Source of the DNA: Pseudomonas orientalis
Lineage (GTDB): Bacteria; Pseudomonadota; Gammaproteobacteria; Pseudomonadales; Pseudomonadaceae
Assembly: GCF_022807995.1 (NCBI RefSeq)
Contig: NZ_CP094351.1
Span: 4,123,001 to 4,187,000 of the forward strand
Length of the DNA: 64,000 bases
Direction of reading: 5' to 3'
The first letter of the stretch is position 1. Each line of letters begins with the position of its first letter. Under the pieces are notes generated by a model, which worked only from the letters and a program-made list of their open reading frames with translations, had not been told where the DNA came from and did no database searches. Shown here in pieces: positions 28,231-37,033 of this stretch. The translations under genes and the position numbers were made by a program.

Positions 28231-31200
28231 ATCTGTGGATATTGTAGGTTTTCGTGCATACGCTGAGGAAGGAGATGGGACATTCGACTTTACGAACGCA
28301 GATGGCAAAGTCTCGAATTTTATTTCCCTATATGCTCCAAACGGGTTTGGGAAAAGCTCTTTTTACGACGCCATGGAATGGGCAATAACTAATAATATCG
28401 GTCGCTATATCCGAGATAGCCAGCGCACAAGTAATGATTCGGCATCACTCTACTTAAATACGAGCGAGTCATCCCAAAGAATACTCAAAAATCGGTATAT
28501 TGATGAGAAAGCTCCATCGTACGTAAAGGTACGCACAACTGGAAACAAAGACTTTGATCGTACGGTCAGGCGTCCTGCCGTGGGACAGCGCGACTACACA
28601 TATGACCCAGCGCGAACAGACAAAACGACTAAACATTTAGCAGACATTTTCTTATCACAAGATGCAATTGATGCCTTCTTAAAAGAAGAACGTCCGGAGC
28701 AACGTTATGATCGCTTCATGGGAGCCTTTGGAGGGAATGACGAAAAGTATCGCAACAGTCTATTTACATCAATTAGGTCCTGTAGCCGAGAGCTAAGACT
28801 GCTCAGCGATACAATATCATCCCTTGAAGAAAATTTACTCGAGCCGACTTTGGAATTTAGCGTCGACGAAGTCAACAAGGCTATAGCCGAAATAAACCTC
28901 GGTGGCGGCAGCTTTCCTCAAATTGGAAGTTCGTTCTCAGAACTGGAGCAAACTACATTACTATCACTGTTCTCGAAACGCGTAATAGAATTAAATACGG
29001 AGTTAACGTCTGTAGCTCAGCAGAGTCAGGCGGTTGAATACTGCGTGGGAAGTCTGCCTCAACTTACACAATATCGTGATCACCGTACCAAACTCAAATC
29101 TGACCTCACAAAAATCCATGCAAACCGAGATGACATTAGCTCTCTCTCTAAAGCGCTAGATACCAAAAGTAATTTAGAACAACGGCTTCGAAGCCTTGTT
29201 GATGAAACTCAGCTAATTTCGCTTATCCTGTCCAATCAGCAACAACTCACCCAGATCATTGAAAACATTGCCGACTATAAAGAGAAGATTTCTACAATAG
29301 ACAGAGAACTCATCGACAGAAATATTTCTAATAATACGAGCACCCAGGCAGTGGAGTCGTTACGCAGTGAGCGAATCAATAATGACACACAACTGGCGTC
29401 TTTATTTGACGAATTTTCCAAAATCGAAGTTCAGTTCGCAGAAATTGATTTACAAGAAAAATTCATCCTTGCTCTCAATTCTAAGATCACCGAGTCAGAG
29501 AGGCGAACTACCACTGCGCACGCTCTAAAAAAATCACTACAGGAAGAACTCTCGAAGTATTCAAGCCTCACCGTGGGAAAATCGGTAATTTCCGACGATG
29601 CTCAAGCCCTGCTTAAGCCAGACCCCGCTTTTTTAATAAATTATCATCAGCACTTAGAGCAGAAGGACGACGTCCAGGAGCAAATCAGAACACTAGACGC
29701 GAACGCCAAAGACTTGAGCGGGCAATCCGCTGATCTTTTTTCTCTAATGAGCATGGCCAAAACCCTCTTATCAAAAACTCTATCTGATGCATGCCCGGTC
29801 TGTAACGCGCAATATGAATCACACACAGCTCTTTTGGAAAAAATCCAATCGAACGGAAGCATCGAAGCCGCGCTTCACTCGCTCTTAAAAAGCAGAGCTG
29901 ACCTTGAGAAAAGACTTTTTCAGATTGACGATTTTCTTGAACGCGGGCACAACTATCTAACCTCTCTGAAATCAAATGCGGTCGCAAATATCAGCGAGCG
30001 GCTATCAAATGCGGATGCTGAGGTCGCCCGCCTAGATCATGGGTTGGAAGACATAAGGAATGAGCAGGCAGTTAAATCCGAAAACTTGCATAGACTCAGA
30101 GCAGGCGCTCGAAATCTCAGCAAGGAGGAGTACATCACTTATATAAACAATGCTGTATCCAGTATTAGAGCGTCTATCGTTAAAATAGACAAAAGCCTTG
30201 AAGAGGTTCTCGCCTCAAACAAAATAGCCTTTGAAAATACCGGTAACATAGCTTCAAACAGGGCTGAGATTCTGGCCAAACTGGAGGCCAACGAAAACGA
30301 TGACACATACAACTTATACAAAGACCTGAAAGCAAAGTACATACTTCAGGACGGAAATATTGCTGACATCTTTTTACCAATTCACAACGATCTAACTGAA
30401 GCTCAAAGCACCCTACACAAAGAAATCACCGCAACATCCGACACAGTTACACAGCTTCGAAATACTCTGGCTAAGTCAGAGGAATATTCATCTGAGCCTC
30501 CGCTTCTAGAAAAATTAGTTTCGCTGACTGAAGAGTTACGTCAGGTTGAAGATGCAGCGACGCGAATAGAGGCGCTCCTTAGCCCTTTTGTTAATGACTT
30601 CAGCGCACCTACTGAATCACTACACAAAGAATTGCAGATCACAAAAGCTGATCTGGATAAAAAAACATCTAACGCTTCGGCCTCATTGATGCTCACTAAC
30701 ATTATTGAAGCTCAAATCGAGAATGTCTTACCTTTCTTTAAATATAGAGAGCTGAGGACTAAGATTGAGTCAGACAGGGACACAAAAAACCAAATCGAGA
30801 CTCTATCTATCTTGCTGGATCGTGAACTGAAAAAAGTTGAGGGCAAACTGAAGGAGCGTATCGACAAATTTTTTTACACCGACCTAATCACATCTATATA
30901 TAGAAAAATAGACCCTCATCCATTTTTCAAAATCGTAAGATTTGAATGCATGTTTCCAAATGAAGATAAACCTAGACTAGAGGTATATCTTTATGAAGAT
31001 GAGCTGAGCCAGCCAATCTCCCCAGCGCTTTACTTCAGCTCCGCACAGTTAAACATACTTAGCCTCAGCATTTTTCTCGCAAAAGCGCTGCATATTGAGC
31101 ATGACGGTGATCCGGTAAGGGCGATACTAATTGACGACCCCATTCATTCAATGGACTCGATCAACGTCCTTTCGGTCATAGACTTATTAAGAAACATATC

Positions 31201-31351
31201 CATTAACTTTGATCGACAAATAATCCTCTCGACACATGATGAAAACTTCTACGAACTTCTTAAACTCAAGGTACCAGAAGAACAATTTGGATCAAAATTC
31301 ATAAAGTTTAAGTCGTTCGGAGTTGTGCATGCCGATGGTAATAGCGATTAA
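28220..31351 (+). CDS. Rad50/SMC-like ABC ATPase of the ABC-3C operon
   Basis: The 1043-aa protein has split ABC ATPase halves around a very long coiled coil. Walker A NGFGKSS is at residues 41-47; a CPVC zinc-hook-like pair (C525, C528) sits at the coiled-coil apex; the C-terminal half has a Walker B ILIDDP (969-974) and a following STHDE switch histidine. This is the arrangement of Rad50-like and ABC-3C ATPases, which bind DNA or nucleoprotein. It is the last gene of the four-gene run and is followed by a strong terminator, confirming a single transcript. The gene is clearly AT-rich relative to the host. Confidence 0.88.
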   Translation: MKFKSVDIVGFRAYAEEGDGTFDFTNADGKVSNFISLYAPNGFGKSSFYDAMEWAITNNIGRYIRDSQRTSNDSASLYLNTSESSQRILKNRYIDEKAPSYVKVRTTGNKDFDRTVRRPAVGQRDYTYDPARTDKTTKHLADIFLSQDAIDAFLKEERPEQRYDRFMGAFGGNDEKYRNSLFTSIRSCSRELRLLSDTISSLEENLLEPTLEFSVDEVNKAIAEINLGGGSFPQIGSSFSELEQTTLLSLFSKRVIELNTELTSVAQQSQAVEYCVGSLPQLTQYRDHRTKLKSDLTKIHANRDDISSLSKALDTKSNLEQRLRSLVDETQLISLILSNQQQLTQIIENIADYKEKISTIDRELIDRNISNNTSTQAVESLRSERINNDTQLASLFDEFSKIEVQFAEIDLQEKFILALNSKITESERRTTTAHALKKSLQEELSKYSSLTVGKSVISDDAQALLKPDPAFLINYHQHLEQKDDVQEQIRTLDANAKDLSGQSADLFSLMSMAKTLLSKTLSDACPVCNAQYESHTALLEKIQSNGSIEAALHSLLKSRADLEKRLFQIDDFLERGHNYLTSLKSNAVANISERLSNADAEVARLDHGLEDIRNEQAVKSENLHRLRAGARNLSKEEYITYINNAVSSIRASIVKIDKSLEEVLASNKIAFENTGNIASNRAEILAKLEANENDDTYNLYKDLKAKYILQDGNIADIFLPIHNDLTEAQSTLHKEITATSDTVTQLRNTLAKSEEYSSEPPLLEKLVSLTEELRQVEDAATRIEALLSPFVNDFSAPTESLHKELQITKADLDKKTSNASASLMLTNIIEAQIENVLPFFKYRELRTKIESDRDTKNQIETLSILLDRELKKVEGKLKERIDKFFYTDLITSIYRKIDPHPFFKIVRFECMFPNEDKPRLEVYLYEDELSQPISPALYFSSAQLNILSLSIFLAKALHIEHDGDPVRAILIDDPIHSMDSINVLSVIDLLRNISINFDRQIILSTHDENFYELLKLKVPEEQFGSKFIKFKSFGVVHADGNSD

Positions 31352-31378
31352 CTCCTGACAACGCTCCGAAACTTAACT

Positions 31379-31423
31379 GTACACGCCGCTCAGGTTGCTT
31401 GGGCGGTGTACGTAAAGTTTTTT
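31379..31423 (+). terminator. Rho-independent terminator of the ABC-3C operon
   Basis: GTACACGCCGC and GGCGGTGTAC form a bulged stem of about ten pairs, followed by GTTTTTT at 31417-31423, 28 nt after the ATPase stop codon. Confidence 0.8.
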
Positions 31424-31519
31424 CATATATTTCGTTAGCAGATAACTGTTAGCGCAGAAGCGAGTCAGCCTCCTCGCCAAATCTTGAAATTACGCTTGCG
31501 GGTGATCACCTCGTTGCTG

Positions 31520-31924
31520 TCAATCAGGAGCAGCTGCTGATTTCATACCGCGACCGAGGCTATGCCAAGCATGTTTTAAACGTAAGCGCTCCATAAACCC
31601 CACATTCAAAGCACTCAACTGATCCCCGATGCTGTGCTCCTGATTCCTTTCAGGAGCCAGCACCTGATGATGCGAGCCGACGCCAAAATCGAAAAAGTCT
31701 ATCTCTAGCCCAAGCCCGTGGACTTCTGAAAATCCATCGACGGCCTCTCCGCATTGGTCAAGCTGGATATAAAAGTGGCAGCGTTCGACCCGGTACTTTT
31801 CGTTTTCCTCAACAGATCCCGCAACAGCGGGAAGATTTTGTAATGGGAGCGCAACGGCCTCTGCCTTTGGCTCAAGCGCCTGAACGTATCTGATTACACG
31901 CGATGCTTGCAAATAGCTCGACAA
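31520..31924 (-). CDS. Small hypothetical protein, possible
   Basis: A 134-aa frame with a TTG start and no strong ribosome site. It has an ordinary mixed composition and a plausible folded C-terminal half (HFYIQLDQCGEAVDGFSEVHG, LEIDFFDFGVGSHHQVLAP). It overlaps a second small frame (31894-32124) on the same strand. I recognise no family. Confidence 0.4.
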   Translation of the reverse strand: MSSYLQASRVIRYVQALEPKAEAVALPLQNLPAVAGSVEENEKYRVERCHFYIQLDQCGEAVDGFSEVHGLGLEIDFFDFGVGSHHQVLAPERNQEHSIGDQLSALNVGFMERLRLKHAWHSLGRGMKSAAAPD

Positions 31925-32124
31925 CTTAAACTTACTCTTTTTGAGCCTTCAGAATGCCGTCCGCTAAGGAAATTGAATACTCCGTCGACGTTAATTTGAA
32001 ATCCGACCCGGTATTGGGTCAAGGCCCAACGATCCCAATCAATGAAAAAGCGCAAACGGTTGCTGCTTTCCGACCGTAATACAATCGCCCGGCTCCCATT
32101 TGAGATTATCATGATCACTTGCAT
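31894..32124 (-). CDS. Small hypothetical protein, possibly frameshifted
   Basis: A 76-aa frame whose first ~55 residues read as coding (RLRFFIDWDRWALTQYRVGFQINVDGVFNF) but whose last ~20 residues look unnatural. In the adjacent frame at about 31970 the sequence would instead end ADGILKAQKE and stop, a more protein-like C-terminus, suggesting a one-base frameshift or decay. Function unknown. Confidence 0.35.
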   Translation of the reverse strand: MQVIMIISNGSRAIVLRSESSNRLRFFIDWDRWALTQYRVGFQINVDGVFNFLSGRHSEGSKRVSLSCRAICKHRV

Positions 32125-32427
32125 CAGGTACTCTCGAAAGCAATGTGCTAATTATGCATATTGCTTTTTTATGCCTAGGCTGCTACGTGGACCACTTTGG
32201 GGATCCGTATCTACCCGCGAACTCCTTCCATGAGCACTGAACGTGCCCCAATCGCAGGTCAACATTGACCCATCGGATTTCATTCCATCGCAGCTCATCC
32301 GCAGCCAGCAGCGAAACAGTAAACGATCTAAGACTTCGTAAAAATTCGGGCATTTCATAGGGCTAACCACGTCAGGCCGTTTTGATGCTGCGCTTGAGGG
32401 GGTGTGCTCTTTGCGATTCCTAACGTC

Positions 32428-32931
32428 TTAACGTTCATCCGGGTCTACCTGAACGTTGTACTCTCGCAGTAAATCGTTAATGGCGCCAACAATCCTCGGC
32501 TCTCTGATCAACTCCAGAGTGGTGTAGGACACAGCAACGGCAATCTTCATCGCCTCCAGTGCCAAGCTCATTGGATCGAAAGGCCAAATTTGAATCCGAC
32601 TAACGGTCTCATCCCTAAACGCGAACGACTCGACTACGATGATGGATGACGAGATTTGACCCCAGCGCTCAAGGCTAACCCCATATGTTCGTTGAGGTCG
32701 GTCAGCGAGCATAGTGTGCTTGTCCAAAAAACTGTCGCCCACTTGAGCGCAACCCTCCGGATCGAAGTTCTTGACATATACATCGGTGAGACGCGGCGAT
32801 GAAACGCACGAGCGAAGCACCGGCCATGGGGTTCGACCGTCATTCAACGTATACTCCTCGCTGAAATGATGGAGCAGTCGTCGCAAAAGGTCTGGGTGAT
32901 TAGCCATTATGAGGGTTGAGCAGTCAGTCAT
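32428..32931 (-). CDS. Unknown protein, third gene of XRE-linked operon
   Basis: A 167-aa protein with no recognised motif. Its ATG overlaps the stop of the preceding gene in the string ATGACTGA (8 nt), which fixes the start at 32931 and indicates coupling. It is soluble with a helical N-terminal part (MANHPDLLRRLLHHF) and an alternating beta region. Confidence 0.6.
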   Translation of the reverse strand: MTDCSTLIMANHPDLLRRLLHHFSEEYTLNDGRTPWPVLRSCVSSPRLTDVYVKNFDPEGCAQVGDSFLDKHTMLADRPQRTYGVSLERWGQISSSIIVVESFAFRDETVSRIQIWPFDPMSLALEAMKIAVAVSYTTLELIREPRIVGAINDLLREYNVQVDPDER

Positions 32932-33628
32932 TTTTGAGTTCGCTTGTGCCAAGCCAATCGCGAGCAAGCCCATGAAGCAGTTCGATCAGCTTTTGGTACT
33001 CAGCTAGCGTTCTAAGTTCGCTGGGTGCTTTGTTGCCAAACTCAGGGTGCCTCTGCTGCCACCAGCGCTCTGTCATCTCCCTGTGTGTGGTGTAGAGATC
33101 TAAGACTCGGACGATCACATCTGTTCGAATATCAGCGATCACTCGCTCTTCACTTTCCGCGACGGCTGCACGGCGAGGCTCCGAAGGGTTGGAATCGAAC
33201 AAAACAGTCCGCTTATAACTACCCCAGTGTCCATCCACATCTCCGCTCAAAATATTGCCAGCAACGGTCTCCACCAGATAGCGTGGGAGGCCTCGCTTAG
33301 GTTTGAGCCGCGTAATCCGAGTTACGCGCCCTAAGCCGTAAGCTCCCTCATGCGCTGAACCAGCATCAGTTGGAGACAAAACTTGGATTGTGTCAATTGA
33401 TACGCCCTCCTCTTTCCCACTCAAGACTCGGTCGAGCAGCGCTAGACTTGAGGTCATCATCATCCGATGCTCTGGGAAATCTGTGAGGCGCGCGCCCAAG
33501 TAGCAGGCTTTCGCGCAGTAAAGTTCGGAGTCCAAAGAATGCAAGACGTAGTTGTAGAAAGTTTCGCTAGAGACACCACCGCCCGAGGGCACTTTAAAGT
33601 GGGTTTGAAACACGACATGGATCCTCAT
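32924..33628 (-). CDS. Unknown protein, second gene of XRE-linked operon
   Basis: A 234-aa protein starting MRIHVVFQTHFKVPSGG, probably a beta strand and glycine loop, followed by mixed alpha/beta sequence with a Trp-rich C-terminal helix (TERWWQQRHPEFGNKAP). It lies 38 bp after the zinc-ribbon gene and overlaps the next gene by 8 nt. No family recognised. Confidence 0.6.
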   Translation of the reverse strand: MRIHVVFQTHFKVPSGGGVSSETFYNYVLHSLDSELYCAKACYLGARLTDFPEHRMMMTSSLALLDRVLSGKEEGVSIDTIQVLSPTDAGSAHEGAYGLGRVTRITRLKPKRGLPRYLVETVAGNILSGDVDGHWGSYKRTVLFDSNPSEPRRAAVAESEERVIADIRTDVIVRVLDLYTTHREMTERWWQQRHPEFGNKAPSELRTLAEYQKLIELLHGLARDWLGTSELKND

Positions 33629-33666
33629 CGCTTAGAAGTTGGGATTAGCTGCCTCACCGAAACTGC

Positions 33667-34053
33667 TCATCCAGGATTATCAATACGGCAATGCTCACAC
33701 AGCACACGGACCCAGCCATTTGTGCCGCGTTCTAGCACGCCCTTGTTACCACACAACTCGCACGTCACGAATGACATGCCGACAGCTGTGTCGATCACGC
33801 CGTTGCTGTAGTCATCAGTGCCGGAAAACACGCACCTCAGAATTCCCATCTTCTGTTTAATTTGTGTAACGACGATCTGTGGCTTGCCGGTTGTTTCTAC
33901 GTGCAACTGAAGTTGCCTGCACATGGCAGCTATCAGAGGAGCCCAGCCATCTCCGCAGTGAATCCCCCAAAGGTAGTCGTCAGGGTCTGATTCTTTGATA
34001 TCGAAGATTTTAGGAAATTTGGACAGTAGAGTGCGTTCAAGATTTTCGTTCAC
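33667..34053 (-). CDS. Zinc-ribbon phage-type protein, first gene of XRE-linked operon
   Basis: The 128-aa protein reads as a phage/prophage-type family: FPKIFD, then WGIHCGDGWAPLIAAMCRQLQ, then a C-terminal zinc ribbon with CELCGNKG and CEHC. The GTG at 34053 has a CAGGAA ribosome site, better than the TTG at 34074. A TATAAT box lies about 25 nt upstream with a candidate operator in front of it (34080-34096), so this is the first gene of the leftward operon. Function is unknown. Confidence 0.6.
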   Translation of the reverse strand: MNENLERTLLSKFPKIFDIKESDPDDYLWGIHCGDGWAPLIAAMCRQLQLHVETTGKPQIVVTQIKQKMGILRCVFSGTDDYSNGVIDTAVGMSFVTCELCGNKGVLERGTNGWVRVLCEHCRIDNPG

Positions 34054-34079
34054 TTGTAGTTCCTGTAACGACAATTATA

Positions 34080-34096
34080 TTGACACTTTAGTGGTT
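34080..34096. promoter_or_regulatory. Candidate operator and promoter of the XRE-linked operon
   Basis: On the minus strand AACCACTAAAGTGTCA lies between a weak -35 (TTTCGA) and a good TATAAT -10, with 16-nt spacing. The core matches 11 of 16 positions of the palindrome upstream of the divergent XRE gene, so one repressor may bind both. Confidence 0.5.
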
Positions 34097-34408
34097 CGAA
34101 ATAGCTAAAACTATTTGATTGCAACCACTGGTAGGCATACACACAATTTGATCAAACAGCAGCCCCAACTGGATTCTTTCAGGAGTCCAGCGGCAATGGA
34201 CCGAGCAGGGACCAGGGTGTCGGAATCCCCTCACCTATTTCAAGAGGCAGTTCAGCAGACTCGAAGCCGCGCAGGACCTTCTAGATTGGCAAGTCTGCTG
34301 AGCCGTTGCCTTCGCGTCCGGCTATGCCTGTACAACCGATTGCAGCACAGCCGTTTGGGCCGCGCAGCGACCAAAGCACTTCAAAAACCTATCATACTCG
34401 ACATTTAC

Positions 34409-34432
34409 AAATGACCACAATAGTGGTCATTT
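34409..34432. promoter_or_regulatory. Palindromic operator upstream of the XRE gene
   Basis: AAATGACCAC and GTGGTCATTT are perfect 10-bp arms separated by AATA, 60 bp before the XRE start codon. This is the size and symmetry expected of an XRE-family dimer site, and suggests autoregulation. Confidence 0.6.
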
Positions 34433-34492
34433 CGAAGATCCTAGCCTCCTTTGCGTTTAAATGCCAGTTTTAGTAAAGCTGGAGCTAGCCGT

Positions 34493-34777
34493 TTGAATAT
34501 TGATGAGGCTTTCGGAGCAGTGCTTCGGGAGCTTAGAGAGCACCAAGGCCTAACCCAAGATGCTTTCGGGACTGCCGCGTCGCGCCAGTACATTCACCGC
34601 TTAGAGAAGGGGGAGCACTCGCCTACGCTCGATAGGGTTGAGCAGATTGCCCAAGTGCTGGGGGTTGATGCTGTGGTGCTGATTCTGTGGGCGTACGACA
34701 AGGTTAGCGAAAAGCCGGTAGGACACACTGCAAAACGAGCGACCCAAGCGCTGGCTAAGCTGATTGATGACCTGTGA
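34493..34777 (+). CDS. XRE-family helix-turn-helix regulator
   Basis: The 94-aa protein is a single HTH_3 domain: FGAVLRELREHQGLTQDAFGTAASRQYIHRLEKGEHSPTLDRVEQIAQVLGV. The TTG start at 34493 has GGAG 8 nt upstream; a TTG at 34451 would add 14 residues without a ribosome site. It is divergent from the three-gene operon 34053-32428 and has a 24-bp palindrome in front of it. It likely represses itself and that operon, a common layout for defence cassettes. Confidence 0.8.
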   Translation: MNIDEAFGAVLRELREHQGLTQDAFGTAASRQYIHRLEKGEHSPTLDRVEQIAQVLGVDAVVLILWAYDKVSEKPVGHTAKRATQALAKLIDDL

Positions 34778-35601
34778 TTTCGCCCTTGATCCAAGTACTT
34801 CAGGCATATCCGCGTCAGTTCGATCAGACGGAGCTGATTTATACATTGGCGCTCAAGGTCAAAATCTTGTTTTATTAGATCTGTTGGGGAGATCAAAAAA
34901 ATCATCGCTCCGCTTTCAACGCAACCCTGCCGTGAATATTACGTAGCAGCCAAGGTTGGCCAGCAAACGCAAACTGCTGCTGACCACACTGACATTTGCA
35001 CGCTTCCAGGGCACCAACCCATCAGCAGGGGCGTGATCATTTCTAATGCCGCGTGACAGATATGTTTTAAAGCCAATAGCAATGCCGATATTCGCGATGC
35101 TCGGGGCCTTCTGCTATGAACCACCTGGGCCAACGGCGGGGCATTAATATATTGAAAACCATCAGGATAGACCAAGTTAGGTGTTAACCCTTTATGTCGT
35201 GCGCGCCCTCTGTCACTTATAAAAGCTCACAAGAATTCACTCAACCACTGTTTGCGCTTAGGGATGGTACGAAAACGGCTGCTGGCGATGGGAGAGGTGC
35301 GCCTGTAATGCGGAAAAACGCCTTGGAAAAGTTGCTGTTTAAAGGAAAATCGATGAGTTAACAGCGCAAAAACGTCTGATCGGGCGAGGCTTTTTGAAGC
35401 CCAGGCCATGAAGGCATCAAAATCGAGGCCTACTTCAGACCTTCCTTAGAGAAATTCACCGAGCTTATTATGCGACTTTTGCAGCGAGGAATGAGGTGTT
35501 TAGCTCAAAGGGTGTCCATGCAAAGGTGGAAAAAATAGACATTCTGATTTTTTCTCTAACTGTATGATTTATATAAAAACTCTATGTCCATGTCTCCCTC
35601 C
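34778..35601. other. Right end of the island, non-coding
   Basis: About 820 bp without a convincing gene. Frames are broken and composition changes along it, consistent with decayed fragments of earlier cargo. The last 60 bp are AT-rich and lead into the right terminal repeat. Confidence 0.5.
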
Positions 35602-35614
35602 TCACTCACTAATA
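35602..35614 (-). repeat. Right terminal inverted repeat of the island
   Basis: TCACTCACTAATA ends directly before the second CAGAAC. Its reverse complement matches the left terminus at 11 of 13 positions. Confidence 0.75.
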
Positions 35615-35620
35615 CAGAAC
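35615..35620. repeat. Right copy of 6-bp direct repeat flanking the island
   Basis: CAGAAC, the second copy of the sequence at 2526-2531, lying in the mscS reading frame. Confidence 0.8.
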
Positions 35621-36208
35621 TTCGACAAGACCATCGTCTCCATTCCCACCTGGCGCCTGATGTCCGAGTCGTTCAAGAACTGGCGCGGCATGCAGCAATC
35701 CGGCGGACGGCGCATCAAGCGCAGCCTGTTCATCGACGCCAGCGGCGTGCGCTTTTTGCGCGATGACGAAGAAGAACGCATGACCCAGGTGCACCTGCTC
35801 ACCGGTTACATCGGCCGCAAGCAGGCCGAACTCAAGGCCTGGAACGAGGCCCAGGGCCACAGCGCGCAACTGTCGGCCAACCGCCGGCGCATGACCAACC
35901 TGGGGACCTTTCGCGCCTATGCCCTGGCCTACCTGCAAAGTCACCCGGACATCCAGCCGAACATGACCTGCATGGTGCGCCAGATGCAGACCACCGCCCA
36001 GGGCGTGCCGCTGGAAATCTACTGCTTCACGCGCACCACGGCGTGGGCGGACTATGAGCGGATCCAGGGGGATATTTTCGATTATCTATTGGCGGTGTTG
36101 CCGGAGTTCGGCTTGAGCCTGTACCAGCAGCCGAGCGGCACGGACCTGCGCGGCGGGCTGTTTGCGATGACGCAGAATGCCAGGGCCGCGGAAGCCCTGG
36201 AGCATTGA
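35615..36208 (+). pseudogene. mscS-family channel gene, 3' part
   Basis: From CAGAAC the frame continues FDKTIVSIPTWRLMSESFKNW, the conserved beta-domain of YbdG-type channels, and runs about 195 residues to the natural stop with the cytoplasmic vestibule (TNLGTFRAYALAYLQSHPD, FTRTTAWADYERIQGDIFDY). A chance ATG inside the island at 35564 could start a 214-aa product, but it lacks all membrane helices. With 1830-2531 it forms one 429-codon gene. Confidence 0.9.
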
Positions 36209-36251
36209 GCAACTGAGCTGCGAGGGGCTTGAGCGGCCCCTCGCAGTGGCG

Positions 36252-36809
36252 CTACTTAAGCTGGAACTGCGGGTCACCGGTCAATTGGTAAAGGTGTTCC
36301 ACACCCTTTGGCCAAGGCCCGTACCCCGCGTCGCCGCTGATATGGCCGGCGTCCTGCTCCCACACCAGTTCACTGCCCCATGCCTGGCCGAACGCTTTCG
36401 CCCGTTCCTGGGTGACGTAGGGATCATTGGTGCTCGCCACCAGGATGGTGCGAAAAGGCAGGCGCTGCATCGACATCGGAGTAAAACCGGTGGTGCCCGA
36501 CGGATACGAGTCCGCCTCGGTATCGCTTGGCGCCACCAGCAAGGCGCCCTTCACCTTGTTCGACTGCGGATACTGCGCCGCCCAGCGCGTAATCAGGGTA
36601 ATCGCCAGGCTGTGCGCGACCAGCACAACCTCGCTGTCAGCCGCCTCTATCGCCTGATTCAGGCGCGCCACCCAATCGGCAGCGACCGGTGTTTCCCAGT
36701 CCTGCTGCTCCACCCGCTGCAACCCGTGGAACTGACGCTGCCATTGCGATTGCCAATGGGCTTCACCGGAGTTGAACAGGCCCGGCAGGATCAAAACGCT
36801 GACTGTCAT
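36252..36809 (-). CDS. RBBP9/YdeN-family serine hydrolase
   Basis: The 185-aa protein matches the small alpha/beta hydrolase family: LPGLFNSGEAHWQSQW near the N-terminus, nucleophile elbow VAHSLA, acid region ATNDPYV and histidine region GHISGDAGYGPWPKG. It is a cytoplasmic hydrolase of unknown substrate. It faces the mscS fragment and is transcribed away from the biosynthetic cluster. Confidence 0.88.
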   Translation of the reverse strand: MTVSVLILPGLFNSGEAHWQSQWQRQFHGLQRVEQQDWETPVAADWVARLNQAIEAADSEVVLVAHSLAITLITRWAAQYPQSNKVKGALLVAPSDTEADSYPSGTTGFTPMSMQRLPFRTILVASTNDPYVTQERAKAFGQAWGSELVWEQDAGHISGDAGYGPWPKGVEHLYQLTGDPQFQLK

Positions 36810-36931
36810 CTTCCTTCCTCTTCAAGACCTTCAAGCCAGCACGCCTGAAAAAAGCCGACGAACATGTCTAGTCGTCGCTCTGTAATAAATCAACTCATCC
36901 AAATGACAAAAGCAGACTCCACCTATTGATT

Positions 36932-36946
36932 TAGTGAAATTCACTA
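36932..36946. promoter_or_regulatory. Lrp-type palindrome upstream of the oxidase operon
   Basis: TAGTGAAATTCACTA is a perfect 7+1+7 palindrome about 88 bp upstream of the first operon gene. By eye it matches the E. coli Lrp consensus (YAGHAWATTWTDCTR) at 12 of 15 positions, and an Lrp-family gene lies at the end of the cluster. It is a candidate binding site for that regulator. Confidence 0.55.
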
Positions 36947-37033
36947 TCTACGCGCCCGATTTTCAATCTGTTTTTAGAAAAACCAAATCTATAGCATCTG
37001 GCCATCGAACAAATCAGCCAGAAGGCATTTCTT

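Larger units (their letters stand above)
2532..35614 (+). mobile_element. 33-kb recombinase-trio genomic island carrying defence genes
   Basis: The element interrupts mscS and is delimited by CAGAAC direct repeats and 13-bp terminal inverted repeats. Its left third carries three tyrosine-recombinase-like genes and a small basic gene; the rest is cargo, mostly with defence-type domains. Base composition is lower in GC than the chromosome, strongly so in 18974-21396 and 25331-31351. No tRNA lies at either junction. From memory, the gene set resembles the Vibrio VPA1270-VPA1267 / gamma-mobile-trio recombinase cluster and, more distantly, Tn554 TnpA-TnpB-TnpC. That family naming is inference; the boundaries are read directly from sequence. 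Confidence 0.88.

Noticed and set aside
34939..35175. 78-aa minus-strand frame near the right end of the island
   Set aside because: Composition changes along it, there is no ribosome site, and no motif; probably decayed DNA.
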